Shown here: in pieces, positions 45,494 through 58,084 of the stretch
Layout: each line of letters begins with the position of its first letter
How positions within the stretch are numbered: position 1 is the stretch's first letter
DNA from: Anastrepha obliqua
Taxonomy: Eukaryota > Arthropoda > Insecta > Diptera > Tephritidae
Reading direction: 5' to 3'
DNA: 64,000 nucleotides
Assembly (NCBI RefSeq): GCF_027943255.1
Contig: NC_072896.1
Coordinates: 39,148,501 to 39,212,500, forward strand
Notes under the pieces: model-generated
Told to the model about the DNA's origin: nothing
The model's database searches: none
What the model saw: the letters and a program-made list of their open reading frames with translations, nothing else
Made by a program: the position numbers and the translations under genes

Positions 45494-46600
45494 TTGGTGA
45501 CATACGGTTCAGTGGGAGCGAAGTTATTGTGTCTAAAGTGTCAGTCAAAAATGAGTTTCGAACAAAGAGCTAATATCGAACTTCGCTTCAAAATCGGTAA
45601 AACATTTATCGAAACATTTGAATTGATGAAAAAAGTTTATGGCGATGATTGTCTATCTCGTGCTAGAGTTCATGACTGGTTTACACCTTTCTGAGATGGT
45701 TGTGAGGACATAAATGACAATGAATAGTACGGCCCCAAAATCAGTAATCACCGAAAACTCCATCGAAATTGTTTGTAAATTTATGAAAAATGAACCGAAA
45801 TCATGGTTGAAATTCATGGAATCGGAGTTGAATATCTCCAAAACGTCAATTTATCGATTTTAACTGATCATTTGGGCTTACAAAAGGTCGGTGCACATTT
45901 CATTCTGCACAAATTAACCGAGGAGCAAAAATTGCTCAGAACCCAACATTCGAAAGACCTCATTAAAGAGGCGAAAAAAGACGAGAACTTCCTCTACAAC
46001 ATTGTAACTGGTGATGAAAGGTGGTGTTTCCAACATGAAACTGAAACTAAGCGTCAAAGTGCCGAATGGAAGGCCCAGACGAGCCACCACCAGAAGTCAA
46101 AAATCAAGTCGATGCTCATTTGTTTTTACGATTCCAAGTGAATTGTTCACAAGGAGTTCGTGCCAATGGGCCCAACCGTCAATGCAATTTTCTATCTTGG
46201 TATTTTGAAGCATTAGTTTGCATCGCATTCCGCGAATTCACCCTGAATACCGCAAAGGAGGAAGCTGGCACTTATTGCATGATAATGCAGCATCTCATCG
46301 ATGCACACTTGTGACTGATTTTTTGACTAGAAATCACATTTTAACCATCAATCACTCACCGTATGCGACTGATATGGCTCCCTGTGACATCTAGCTATTC
46401 GCGAAATTCCATTTGGCCATGAAAGGAAAACGTTTTGCGTCCATATAGACCATGCAAAGAGCTTATACCAACGTCCTGAAGGACATTCCGGTCAATGACC
46501 TGAAAAACTCTTTCGAAAAGCTTTTAGATCGCGCAAAACAGTGTATCGAGGCCATTTTGGAGGCTATTTTGAATATATAAATTCGAAGTTATCAGAAGAA
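45494..46600 (+). mobile_element. mariner-like element, decayed
   Basis: The frames include MSFEQRANIELRFKIGKTFI at 45551 (DNA-binding), HFILHKLTEEQKLLRTQHSK and FLYNIVTGDERWCFQHETET (first Asp), then a shifted LLHDNASSHRCTLVTDFLTR (second Asp) near 46275 and YATDMAPCDI near 46365 (third Asp). There are many frameshifts and stops. Terminal repeats were not placed. Confidence 0.7.
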
Positions 46601-46926
46601 AGCTCCTATCAATCTTGTTTATTTTGGACTTCATTATGCATGTATTGTGTTCTGAAGTGCTCCATAATGCTTTGCTGAGAGGTTTTAAATTTTTTTTTTT
46701 GTTTTTTTTAAATTACAACATTATTAATGTGCGCTGAAGAGATAAATATTGGTTTAGTAAGGAAAATTTCTATCTGAAAATAATTCAATTATATTTTAAT
46801 TATTTTTTGTAAGCAAACTAGAACAAAAAAATTATTTTCTGATTTCTTAAAAAAGTAGCTACATATAAGTATAATATTTTAATTCTTGTCGTAATTCAAC
46901 CAAAAACCTCCACAAATCACAACTTC

Positions 46927-47165
46927 ATGCCTCATCAATATTCTGTGAAATGTTATAGTTGCGGTAAATTTGGCCATAAAACTGTAGTGTGCAAATGTAT
47001 CTCATTTTAATAAAGTTACTAAGTCGATTACACTCAATAGGCAACTGTTGATCGATCCAGCACACACTTTCAGTCAACAAACATCAATCATTTGCCATCG
47101 GTGCAAAAGTTCAAGACATCACGCTTCGTGCAGCTCGAGTTCGGTGGATGATGGTGGAAATTTGT
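46927..47165 (+). pseudogene. Gag-like CCHC zinc-knuckle relic
   Basis: MPHQYSVKCYSCGKFGHK at 46927 contains CYSCGKFGHKTVVC, an exact CX2CX4HX4C knuckle. About 150 bp on, ICHRCKSSRHHASCSS is a second, slightly irregular knuckle in another frame. This is the pattern of retroelement Gag or LINE ORF1 proteins. No other retroelement domain was recognised next to it. Confidence 0.5.
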
Positions 47166-47720
47166 GTTCTTTAGCAGCCCCTATGGCATACCGTAGCGTA
47201 AACGCATGTGTGTGATGAATCGCCTTCAATTAAATCACGACCAGGTAGGCAACTACATACATTTTCATACATATGGTATTATGAGGCAGGAGTGAAGAGG
47301 CGACACAGAGCACATTGTTATCTAATACTATAGTAATATAGAATAACCAAAAATATGCTGTAAAACATAATTCTGAACATTTAAAAATGTTGAAAATATG
47401 AATCTAATGGCTAAATTTTCTTGTGTAAAAATCTATTGAATTCCATTCAAAAAAAGTGTAAAACCTCTGGCAAAGTCGGAAAAATATTAAATAATTCAGA
47501 GTAAGTATAGAATTAAAAATGCAAACTTAGCTTTAATATTTTTATTAGGATAAATAACATGAATATGAAAATGAACTGATTACCTCTTATTGCGGAGTAT
47601 ATTCTTATGCATTGGATATTCAAACAATTTCAACATCTACGCTGGTAATTGGCGTGCACTTAAGGTGGCCTAGAATTTTCCAAAAACTAATTTTTTTTTT
47701 TGATATTTCGAAAGGATGTT
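47166..47720. other. AT-rich spacer
   Basis: Nothing recognised. Confidence 0.45.
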
Positions 47721-47721
47721 C

Positions 47722-48900
47722 GGTTAGGTCGTGATGATTGTCCAGAGAGTGGGCCCACTTGGATGAAAGAAGTTTGGTTCATTATTTGTGATACCATTGC
47801 AAGAGAGGGAAAAAGGTGAAGGAAAGAGGACGAAAGGGAAAGGGGTGGGGAGGGTTAAGTGTTTGTGGACTATGAACGGTGACTAGTCTGCGGTTGTGTT
47901 AGCCTCAGCAGGCGCAGAAAAGTCCCGCGAAAGCTGGGCAGCTAAGGAGCAGGTGCTGAGATGGTTCCATCTCATCCTTCATACAGCTGACGCGAAAAGG
48001 ACTGGAAGTCTCACGGCATGTGTACCCCGTGGACAGTGCCCCGCGAGGATGCCCACGAAATTTGAGAGATGAGATTTTGTCATCCTCAGAATATCTCTCG
48101 TGGCCAGAAGGACTTCGCGAGCTTACACGTTCGTGTACTTACCCAGCGCTTGCTGAGTTGGTGCAAAGCCCATCCTACCAGGAGTAGAGCGCAGGTTGTC
48201 AAGGGGATCCCGATCCTCTCCTTTCGCGGGCACACCACTTCAAAGGTCCCTTGTCTGGCCAGCTCGTCGGCTTCGCAGTTTCCAGCAATGTCACTGTGAC
48301 CAGGTACCCAAATTATCTCTATATCGAAGAATCCTGATGCAACCGAGAGAGACCAGGCATTCCCTTACCAGTTTCGAATGCACCATCATAGAGCCTAGGG
48401 CCCTAATTGCCGCTTGGCTATCGGAGTAAATATTTACCTTCTTAACAGTTATTACGCAAGTAAGTAGCCAGTCAGCTGTTTCTTTAATTGCGGCCACCTC
48501 TGCTTGGGACACACTGCAGTGATCCGGTAGCCTGAATTTGAGTTTGATGGGGAGCTCTGTGCAGAATACTCCTCCTCCAACCCTACCCTCCAACTTTGAG
48601 CCATCCGTGAACAGGTTAATCAGGCCCTGTCACCAAGCGTTGCCCCCGGTCCACTCCTCCCTTGATGGAATATGGTTGGAGAAAGTTCCGCTTGGACTAA
48701 GCGAGGGACGCACTGATCCGTCGACGAGGGGATGAACTCAAAGTTTCTGAGGATGCTTGAGTGCCCATATGTGAGATTGAGCTTATAGCCGAAACCCCTC
48801 AGTCTGATTGCGGTACGTGAAGCGGCAACTCTGCCTGCGATGTCTATAGGTACCACATTTAACATTACATTAAGCGCTAGAGTAGGAGTAGTTCAAAGCG
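47722..48900 (-). mobile_element. RNase H LINE, RNase H domain to 3' end
   Basis: The minus strand reads GVFCTELPIKLKFRLPDHCS, then KVNIYSDSQAAIRALGSM (RNase H Asp) and further 3' sequence nearly identical to 34206-34890. It ends at GACCTAACC near 47722. Compared with 34206-34890 about 60 bp is missing around 47900. 5' truncated. Confidence 0.75.
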
Positions 48901-49622
48901 CCCCACTGATTTCAAGGAACTCTCTCTATCATTTTAACTGATGTCGTCCTCTCCAGTGAATTCGAAAGGATAGGCTTCTAAAATATACTTTCAAAGTTTT
49001 GGAAGGATATTCCCAGTATTTTCGATTCTACAGCCGTTTTAGCAGGCAGAGCCAGATTCGTCACGCGGCGACTCTCAAAACTTTAAACTCAATTACCTCA
49101 AAACTACTTGTTTCGGCCTGGTGTTGTCAAAAGAGAAAACAACATTCAACCGAATCGTCTGAAATTTTAATATGTCGTTCACAACATCAATGGCTACCGC
49201 CCGTACTAGAATCATATTATTATTTCAATTATTTCGAATTTTTTTGTATTAAAAAACTGAAAAGAAAACCGATTATTAGAGTGTCAAATTCAAAACCGAC
49301 CTATTTTGTAATTTTTTTTATTCTAGCACTGGACATACAGTCATACTGATTAATATGTAATTCTTTTGGTTTTTGTGTTTCAGATAAATAGAAGAGCCAA
49401 AATGGACAACACCGTCCTGGACCAGTTTTTCGAGAGGGTCAACTTCAGCGCCATTTTTGAAATTATTAAAATTAAAAAGAAAATCTTTCTCTCATTTTTG
49501 TATGTAAAAGAAGTTAAATTAAAAGCCCAAAAAATGTAAATATCGTTTTCCATATTGTTATTGTAAAAAAATGCTGAAAATACCCTAAATTTTCCAGCTT
49601 TTGTCGATAAGATCAATGCTAT
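48901..49622. other. spacer without recognised feature
   Basis: A short frame at 49402 (MDNTVLDQFFERVNFSAIF) was not recognised and is probably chance. No repeat was identified. Confidence 0.4.
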
Positions 49623-49708
49623 CTATAAGGTGGCGCAAAATTAATCACCCCATCGGAAAGGATGCAAACGGTCGTGTGTCAATCATATTTGACACTTGTG
49701 AACTAGAA
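49623..49708. mobile_element. left half of a GGTGGCGC MITE
   Basis: TATAAGGTGGCGCAAAATTA and the core TTTGACACTTGTGAACTAGA match the MITE at 8883. The copy stops abruptly where the RTE-like LINE begins. Confidence 0.65.
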
Positions 49709-50440
49709 AGCTTTCTCCAAACTGGAGAAAGAGGCAAAGCGAATAGGTCTGGTCGTGGGCGAGGACAAAACGAAGTACCTCCTGTCATCAAACAAACAGT
49801 CGGCGCACTCGCGTCGAGGTTGTAAAGGACGTATGCTTAGGAACCAGCATTAACACCGAAAACAATGTCAGCCTTGAAATCCAACGTAGAATCTTTCTTG
49901 CCAACAAGTGCTACTTTCGACTAAGTAGGCAACTGAGCAGTAAAGTCCTCTCTCGACGAACAAAACTAACACTCTACAAGGTTCTTATCATACCCGTCCT
50001 AACGTATGGCTGGACGATGACAACATCCGATGAAGCGAAGCTTGGAGTGCATGAGAGAAAAATTCTGCGTAAGATTTTTGGACCTTTGCACGTTGGCAAC
50101 GGCGAATATCGCAGGCAATAGAACGATGAGCTGTATGAGTTTTACGACGACATAGACATAGCACAGCAAATAAAGATCCAACGGCTACGTTGGCTGGGTC
50201 ATGTCGTCCGAATGGATACAAACGCTCCGGCCCTGAAAGTATTCGAAGCGGTACCAGCTGGTGGTAGTAGAGGAAGAGGAAGGCCTCTTCTGCGTTGGAA
50301 AGATCAGGTGGAGAAGGACTTGGCTTCACTTGGTGTGTCCAACTGGCACCGGTTAGCACGAGAAAGAAACGACTGGCACGCTTTGTTAAACTCGGCCAAA
50401 ATCGCGTAAACGGTTATTGCGCCAATTAAGAAGAAGATGC
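49709..50440 (+). mobile_element. RTE-like LINE, 5'-truncated
   Basis: It starts at the equivalent of 20583 (TCTCCAAACTGGA) and runs to the 3' end TTATTGCGCCAATTAAGAAG. Codons include VSLEIQRRIFLANKCYF-like sequence and EKDLASLGVSNWHRLARERN. It contains frameshifts and a stop near 50119. Confidence 0.8.
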
Positions 50441-50444
50441 CATA

Positions 50445-50930
50445 CAGAGTAAACACAAAGGGGAAAAGGAAGAAGGAGCCCTGGATTGGAGGATGATGAC
50501 CAACGCAGTTGAGCAGAAGAAATTTTCCGCAGAAAGGACTTGAAGCAAGCCCAAGCCTTACTGCATGGATACCAAACGCACAATGCCCGGTAAGGGCATC
50601 CACCGAATGCGAGAGCTGCAGCGACTTTGCACGTTTACGCAAAACCCAGCGCTATCTCTTTCCCAGAGTAGACCACAGGTTCTTGAAGGAACCCTAATTC
50701 TCTAGCCAGCTTATCAGCCCAGCAGTTTCCCTCTATGCCACTATGACGGGCCACCCAAATAAGGTTAATATCGAAGTGTACGAATGCAGTCGAGAGAGAA
50801 ATCAGGCATCTGCCGACTAATTTCGAATGCACAAAGAATGAGCACAGAGCTCTAACTGCTGCCTAACAGTCGGGGTAGATATGTACCTCCCTTACAACAA
50901 TTAGAGAAGTAAGCACTCCGCAATTCCGGT
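50445..50930 (-). mobile_element. RNase H LINE, 3' region
   Basis: The minus strand reads INLIWVARHSGIEGNCWADK (RNase H end) and SVDALTGHCAFGIHAVRLGL, then SSPFCGK. It directly abuts the RTE-like LINE and is on the opposite strand. Confidence 0.7.
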
Positions 50931-50949
50931 GCTGTGAATAGAAATATTC

Positions 50950-52249
50950 GGTATATTTTCGAAAATAACGGTCGAATAAAAATAAAGTATAGAAAACATA
51001 TGTCACGAAATTGATAAAGTAAAAGCAAAAGTGGGTGTAAAAAAATCCTCTTTTCTTTTTTTACCATGTCACAGTTCTACATATTCGAAAACTAGCTATC
51101 ACTCCTGGCCATGGAACGCTTATAAATGAATTGACAAAATACAAATGGCATTATGAATCGCTTGTCCCTATGCAAACTAAACCCAGTTATGTACTCTGCA
51201 GCGTGTGCATGTCGCAAGCTAAACATATATGTAGATATATATAACTAAGACTGGACGTGGCAATAGTGAAACACAGTAATCTTCGCAAAGGCTCCACTAA
51301 GCCACCATGACCTTTTTGCAACTTATCATCGCTATCAAAAACACACTTCATCATTGTATCTTTTATAAATATTTTATAAATAAATACAAAAATAGATACA
51401 TCAGGCCATATATAATATGTGTGTATATGTAGAGATGTGGATTCATATAAAAACACACAGGTGAATTAAGAGATTACGTATACGCCACGTTGATCGAAAG
51501 TTACAGGTATTTATTTTTTGCTTTACTTTTTACTTTAAATTATTTTTATCTATTTTTATTATATTCTAAAAAATACTCACATAAAAGCGTATGAAGCAAG
51601 TAAATCCCGAAAACAAATATTGCCAAACTCTCAGGAAGCAAGCGAGACTTTTGCTTAATTAAAAAATTGTTCATTGCTACCGTTGTATTAACTTCAAAGA
51701 AATATGCGGATATATAAATGTTTATATGTATATATGTCTATATTAGCGTAGAAGTTTTATAGCAGAATACCATGAATTTTATGCGCAGTTGTTTGTAGTT
51801 GTTTATGTCAAGCTACTCGTGTACGTCAAATGATCATTTCCTCGAACTTTTAAGTGTCACAACTAACTTTAATGAAAGCAAACTGAAGTAAAGTTAGATA
51901 CTTCTTGTTGAAGTACGATGCGCAGCATAATAAATAATATCCGGTATAATATACATGCACGAGGGTGAATATTATGTTACAGGAATTGAGATTTCTGTTT
52001 CAAATTTATTAGCACATAAGTAGCGAGAGTGTATTCGTATTTCAAAGTAAAAATGTCAAGCTTGCAAGCCATATTGTGCTCGAAAGGCTCTTAAGCTTGT
52101 TAAATGAGAATAGGTTAGAAATGTTAGCAGAATATTTTCATTTTTATCGCAGGATTGTCTTAAGACTTCTCAGCCTTCGCATTATCTTACAGGAAGGGTT
52201 TATAGCCTTTGACATTATTTTCAGCAATAGTTTGCTTAGTCGAACTAAT
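50950..52249. other. AT-rich spacer
   Basis: 1.3 kb without recognised genes or elements. Confidence 0.45.
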
Positions 52250-53053
52250 ATAAAGGATGGTTAAATTTCAAGAAATTTTTTAAGAAATTATTGTCATTTC
52301 TCTTTATTATGATAATACTGATATGGTTTAATTACGTATAGAATAAAATATCGGCCAAATGACCGCCGCGGCCTCGGCGGCACACGTCCATCCGATGGTC
52401 TAATTTTCGATGACGGTGAGGCATAATTGAAGATCTATGCTGTTAAAGTGCCGAATTATCTCATCCTTTAGCTCTTGAATTGTTGCTGGCTTATCGACGT
52501 ACACCTTTTCTTTCAAATAACCCCAAAGAAAGAAGTCCAATGGTGTCAAATCACATTGTCTTTGTCGGCCAATTGACATCACCGCGACGTGAGATTATTC
52601 GGCCATCAAATTTTTCGCGCAAAGGAGCCATTGTTTCGTTAGCTGTGTGACAAGTGGCACCGTCCTGTTGAAACCACATATCGTCGACATCCATATCTTC
52701 CAATTCGGGCCATGAAAAGTTCGTTATCATCTCACGATAGCGAACACTATTCACAGTAACTGCCTGACCGGCCTTATTTTGGAAAAAATACGGCCCATGA
52801 TGCCGCCGGCCCATAAACCGCACCAAACAGTCACTCTTTGTAGGTGCGTTGGTTTTTCGGCAATCACTCTTGGACTATCATTCGCCCGTACGCGGCTATT
52901 CTGCTTATTGACGAATTCACTGAGGTGAAAATGTGACTCATCACAGAAGATGATTTTCTTCGAAAATTGTTGCCATTTGAAATGTAGAAAAAAATTTGAC
53001 GTTTAGGTGGGGTTCACATTAAACATCGGCCCTTGAAGTTTAACCACCCTTTA
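52250..53053 (-). mobile_element. DD41D (rosa-type) mariner, 5' deleted
   Basis: The ends TAAAGGATGGTTAAATTTCA (52251) and the complement of TTTAACCACCCTTTA (53053) are inverted repeats. The minus strand holds FEFVNKQNS-type sequence around 52900, FFQNKAGQAVTVNSVRYREM, MWFQQDGATCHTANETM and, after a frameshift, CDLTPLDFFLWGYLKEKVYV. The N-terminal DNA-binding part is missing. Confidence 0.8.
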
Positions 53054-53054
53054 G

Positions 53055-53697
53055 AATGACAAGCATAGAAATATTTTTTAATTAAAAATATTTACTGCCA
53101 GTCGTACCTGTAGAATGTTGTCATGTCTTTGGTGATATCAATGAGGTCCCTTTTTTGCATCATGCCCATTGTGACCAGATTTTAAGCAGCACTAAATGAG
53201 GCAAACTCAAATCATTAACTAGAATCTTCTGAACGGAAGCATAAGCAAAGTTTAAGTCCTCTGTCAGCTCTCTGATGTTTAAGTTGCGGTTATTGATCAA
53301 CCCTTCTTTCACTTTATTGATGTTTTCATTACTTCCCGATGCCAATGGCATGCCACTACGTTCGACATCCTCGATGGACTCGCGAACTCTTCTGAAGCGT
53401 TCACGCCAAAAGCTGCCGGCTTTTTTCTAGAGTATTATTACCGAAGGGGTTTCTTAACATTTCTAAGGTTTTTGCACCATTGAATCCATTTTTTTTACAC
53501 AAAACTTAATACAAACTCGTTGTTGTAAATTCAAATCCATTTTTAAAAAAGCGGAAAGACGTGAAAACAATGAAATTTCGGTAGGAATGTTAATCACAGA
53601 TGTGGCAACCTAACAAGAAAAAAAAAAACAGAACTCAATTTAGTTGACTTAAAGTGTTGCCTGGTAGTTTTCCGGAACCTTTTGATCAAGGTTGTAT
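53055..53697 (-). mobile_element. mariner-like N-terminal half
   Basis: The right end GAACCTTTTGATCAAGGTTG matches the terminal repeat of the element at 41277. The minus strand starts MDLNLQQRVCIKFCVK near 53539 and reads SGMPLASGSNENINKVKEGL, then LTEDLNFAYASVQKIL (helix-turn-helix). The catalytic half is absent, replaced by the neighbouring DD41D element. Confidence 0.65.
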
Positions 53698-53702
53698 ATA
53701 TA

Positions 53703-54864
53703 TAAGGTTGTCAAAAAAGTCCTGCGGTATTTTTAGTGAATTTTCAATTGTTCATAAAATTGGTTATAATAATGCGATTTAAGTCAAATATGCGCCGTTT
53801 TGTTCGATGACGAGTTCCCAACGAGATGCCAACTTCATAATGCCCCTCTTATAGAAGCTCGATTCCCTATTGTCAAAAAACTCGGAGAGCCAATTTTCAC
53901 AGGACTCTCTTGGGGACAACTTCCGACTACCAAGCTCGTTCGCCATGGACAGATCCGGTCTATACGGTGGATGCAAAAGAGCCTCCCATCCGAGCTCCCG
54001 GAGCTTCTGGCGCGTCACCAAAGATGTGTGTGGCCTGGCGTTGTCCTGTTGTTGGCAGTACAGGTCCGAATTGAGCGTTTGGCCATAGGGGGGCAGCTCA
54101 TAGTGGATGATTCCCTGCCAATCCCACCAAACACACAGAAGAACCTTCCTGGCCGTCAATCCAGGCTTGGCCACCGTCTGGGCAGCTTCACCGCTTTTCG
54201 ACCACGGCCGTTTGCGCTTCACGTTGTCTTAAGTGACCCACTTTTCATCGCCAGTCACAATCCGCTTCAAAAACGGGTCGATTTTGTTGCGATTCAGAAG
54301 CGATTCGCATGCATCCATACGGGCAAACATGTTGTTTTGCGTCAAGTCGTGTGGCACCCATACATCGATCTTCTTTTTGAATCCAAGCTTCTTCAAATGG
54401 TTTATAACGGTTTGATGACTACGGCAGCTACTATGCCGGTCTCTTTCGATCAATTCAGCGATTTTATCGCAATTTTCGACGACAGGCCTTCCGGACCGTG
54501 GCGCATCTTCGATCACCTCTGCACTAGAACGAAAACGTTGAAACCATCGTTGTGCGGTGGAAATGGAAACTGTATCGGGTCCATAAATTGCACAAATTTT
54601 ATTGGCAGCATGAGATGCATTTTTGCCTTTATCGTAGTAGTACTGTAAAATATGCCGTATTTTCTCTTTATTTTGCTCCATGTTTGCGACGCTATAACTC
54701 ACGAATGACTAAAAGCAAACAACAATTAATCCAACACGTGTTAGCACGCGAAAAGAGCTTTCCAAAAAGCTCTAGCGTGAACCGATGCGACGAATACAAC
54801 TAGAACCACGCGCTTGCAAAGGCAAGCTTGCGGAAATACCGCAAGACTTTTTTGACAACCTTAT
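53703..54864 (-). mobile_element. mellifera-type mariner, nearly full length
   Basis: The ends AAGGTTGTCAAAAAAGTCCT and, in complement, AAGGTTGTCAAAAAAGTCTT are near-perfect inverted repeats flanked by TA. The minus-strand transposase runs from about 54682 (MEQNKEKIRHILQYYYDKGK) through FLKRIVTGDEKWVT (first Asp), where a TAA interrupts. It continues DNVKRKRPWSKSGEA and QQDNARPHTSLVTRQKL (second Asp), ending GIMKLASRWELVIEQNGAYL. Two in-frame deletions are visible, one just before QDNARPH and one after PDL that removes the third Asp. Confidence 0.88.
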
Positions 54865-55249
54865 ATAATATGTGAATTTGTCTAGATAGTTCGAGTTAGC
54901 TATGACCGATGCCGTAATCTGCAAGCAACCTTAAGTTGGCTATGCAAAAGCGATATCCAAAAATCAATTCGGTTGTCTAAGACTCTCGAACTAACTTTGG
55001 ATAGCTGAGAATATGTTAATAAATGCGTGGCGTATGTTGGCGCACCTTAAGGTTGCCAGAACGTCTGGCTGAAACATTGCGGGCGATAGAGAGCTTGGGG
55101 TCTTGCTGATATATTGATTCGGGGAAATAGAAATCCATTATTTTGTGTAAAATTAAAAAAAAAAAACGTATTTAAGATGTTTCGGATGCTCCGGTTTGGG
55201 TCCAATGTGCACCGCTTTGTTGCCTCTTTAATAAAAGTCTTGGTCCTTT

Positions 55250-56190
55250 TTGGCGAAAACCTCTAGTAATTGATTTTCACAATTTCTCTTAATACCAATT
55301 TCTTATCACTCAGAAACTTTTGCAATGAGAGTAAAATATGGTAATCGCTTGGTGCCAGGGTCTCATCATATGGTGGGTGCATTGAAGTTTCCCATCCAAG
55401 CTCCTGGAGTTTTTGGCGCCGTGTGTGGCCTTGCGTTGTTCTGATGGAACACATCACCTCTTCTGTTGGCCAATTCTGGCCGATTCTGGTCAATCCTTAG
55501 CTTCAAACGGTGTAGTTGTTGACATTAGGAATGTGAATTTAGTGTTTGGACATACCGAATCATCTCATAATAAATGTTTCCTTTCAAGTCCCACCAAATA
55601 CACTGTAGAAACTTAGCTATTAGTCCTAGTTTGGCCACCGTTTTAATTCCTTCATCCCGCTTGACTACGAACGTTTTCGCACAATATTGTCGTACGTGAC
55701 ACATTTTTCACCCCCAGTTACCATACGTTTAAAAAATTGGTCCATTTTATGCCGTTTGACCAAGGCTTCGTAGATGGAAATTCTATCCATAATTTTTTTT
55801 GGTGTTAATTGGTATGACACCCAAACATTGAGTTTCTTTTTGAATCCAGCTTTGCGCAAATGGCATAAAACTGTTTTATGGTCGATCTTTAGCTCCTATG
55901 CGATGCTGCGACTACTAGCATGTCGATCAACTTCGATTATTTCTGTTTCTGATTATTTCATCGACATTTTCGACAATGGGCCTGCCTGTACGAGGTACAT
56001 CTCTAACATCAAAAATACCGGAACGAAATCGACGAAACCAAAATTGCACGTAATCAGTTGTTACAGTTTCGGCACTATATACACCATTCATTATTTCAGC
56101 GGCCTACATTTTCGTCTTTATTAAAGAAAATCTGTAAAACGAACCGAATTTTTTCCTTGATAACGAGCATACATTTTACATTGTTTGAGA
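55250..56190 (-). mobile_element. mellifera-type mariner, heavily decayed
   Basis: The minus strand gives RKAGFKKKLNVWVSYQLTPK, FFKRMVTGGEKCVTYDNIV (first catalytic Asp lost: GGEK), then GHTRRQKLQELGWETSMHPP and TLAPSDYHILLSLQ (third Asp). It is related to the element at 53703 but has many frameshifts. Ends were not placed. Confidence 0.7.
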
Positions 56191-56269
56191 TAGCGATCAC
56201 TACAGCCATCTACCCAGATAATAACGTATTTCTTTTACCATGAGTAGCGCCATAGGCATTCCGTCAGCG

Positions 56270-57284
56270 ATTAAACGAAAAACTATGTGGTTCGCCCTTG
56301 TATCGAACAGTATGGGAGAATTACATATTCAAATTGCATCCTCTTTGATGTGGCGCTTAAAACTTTGACGTTCTTGAACAAACGACGATAAGTCTTTAAT
56401 AAAGGAGACTTTCTTAAGAAAACCAATTTTTTACGTGGAATAGTGAACTTGAGAAAAAAAAACAGAAAATTGTTGTGCTTACACTAGCCCACCAATACAA
56501 ATTTTTGATGCTTTATATTCTCTTTACAATTCGTTGGATTTGGTTTGTCCCATTTTGCGGAGGTATACTTGGCGGAGGGAAAAACGGTTTACGTTTATTG
56601 TGTGCGTGTAGCGCCAACAAATATAGTATCACACACTTACACACAAATCCTTTACTCTTCTAACGCAATAACTGTGGAAATATGCTATACTATTTATTTA
56701 TATTATAATATTAAAACCATACGTAAAGTCAACCCAAAAGTCGATTAACAAAAACTATTCACAAAATTTACGATTGGGGAAAGTTTGAATTTTAATGGCA
56801 AATAAACTTTTGGAGTAGGATTATTATAAAGCGAATATGTATGCATGTATGTGTGTGTGTATGTGCTCCCATGCACATTTGAATACGAATACAAGTACAT
56901 ACATACATTGCTACATATGTGAAATATTCAACACTTTGACTTTTCAAATCACTAGCACAGGAGTACAAATATACAAATTCTAATATAACTGAATGCATTG
57001 CATAATACACGAGGCATAATAAAAAGTCGAACATAAATGTTAATAACGGTACTGCGCAGCAACAAAAACTGACATCCGCTGAACTCAAAGCAATTAAAAA
57101 TGAAATTGACCATAGCGAACGTGACTGAGCGCGAACGACGCGTTATAAATTTACATCGCGGCACAGTGGCCTAAAATAGCAGATAAAGCAATTAGCGCTA
57201 GAATAGTTTCAGAGCTTTAAAAATGCATTAGGCAAAGGAAAAGTTTCAAAATATAATTTTTTTTGTTTTTAGTAGGTGAGGTTA
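56270..57284. other. AT-rich spacer
   Basis: A GTGT run lies at about 56848-56862. No gene recognised. Confidence 0.45.
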
Positions 57285-57930
57285 GGTTGAAGCGGTTGTC
57301 CTGTGGGACACACTCAGGCGCATAGCCCATTGTGATGCCGCATGGGGAGCTTGTCCCTATATCTCCTAAAACCAGTGTGTGATTTTAAAATTTTTTTAAA
57401 TATCTCTGATTTCTGTAGAACTGAGATCTTCCAACTCATTAAAAAATTGTCTACCCAGAATAGTAAACCTGCGTCTGGATAGAGCAGGACAGTGGCACAG
57501 TAGGTGCGAGATTGTCTTTTCCTCGTCCTCATCTAGACAACTTCTACAGAAGTCATGTGTTTGCAAACCCATCCTTTGGGCGTGTCTACCTATTAGGCAG
57601 TGCCCCGTTATGACTGAGATCAATGTGCTAAGACTGTGTTTATTTTGGTTTAGCAGAGATTCTGTGCGTTTAGCATTTAAAGTCGGCCACAGTTGACGGG
57701 CGATTTTGCAGGTGGTTTCATTACGCCATCTTTCGCTTGCTTTCTTTATAATTTCTTCAAGGATGAGTAGCTTACATGTTTGTAAGGGTATCCCTATGCC
57801 ATTATCTATATACCCATCAGTCAATTTTGTGCCGAGTTTCGCTAGTTCATCGGCTCTACAGTTACCCTCAATGTCGCGATGACCAGAAACCCATGTTACC
57901 TTTTTTATGTTTTTAGTATAATTCGCTTAA
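57285..57930 (-). mobile_element. RNase H LINE, 3' end
   Basis: The minus strand reads GIGIPLQTCKLLILEEII, VITGHCLIGRHAQRMGLQ, CRSCLDEDEEKTISHLLCHC and FNELEDLSSTEIRDI, closest to the LINE at 9150. The 3' end in complement is CAACCTAACCTCACC. Confidence 0.8.
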
Positions 57931-58084
57931 TGGTAAATTCGAATAATATTATGCCAAACTATTACACAATAAATAGTACTTCAATCTAGAATTGATTTCG
58001 AATCCGATAAGTTTAGATCTAAAAAAATCGATAAGGAATTGAACACGGACAAAGCTCTATTAATTGGAGCATTGGCTTTGCAAA

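Noticed and set aside
49402..49540. Short frame MDNTVLDQFFERVNFSAIF
   Set aside because: Unrecognised, isolated and too short to support a gene call.
53800..54648. 282-codon plus-strand open frame
   Set aside because: It is antisense to the mellifera mariner transposase and has no recognisable domain.
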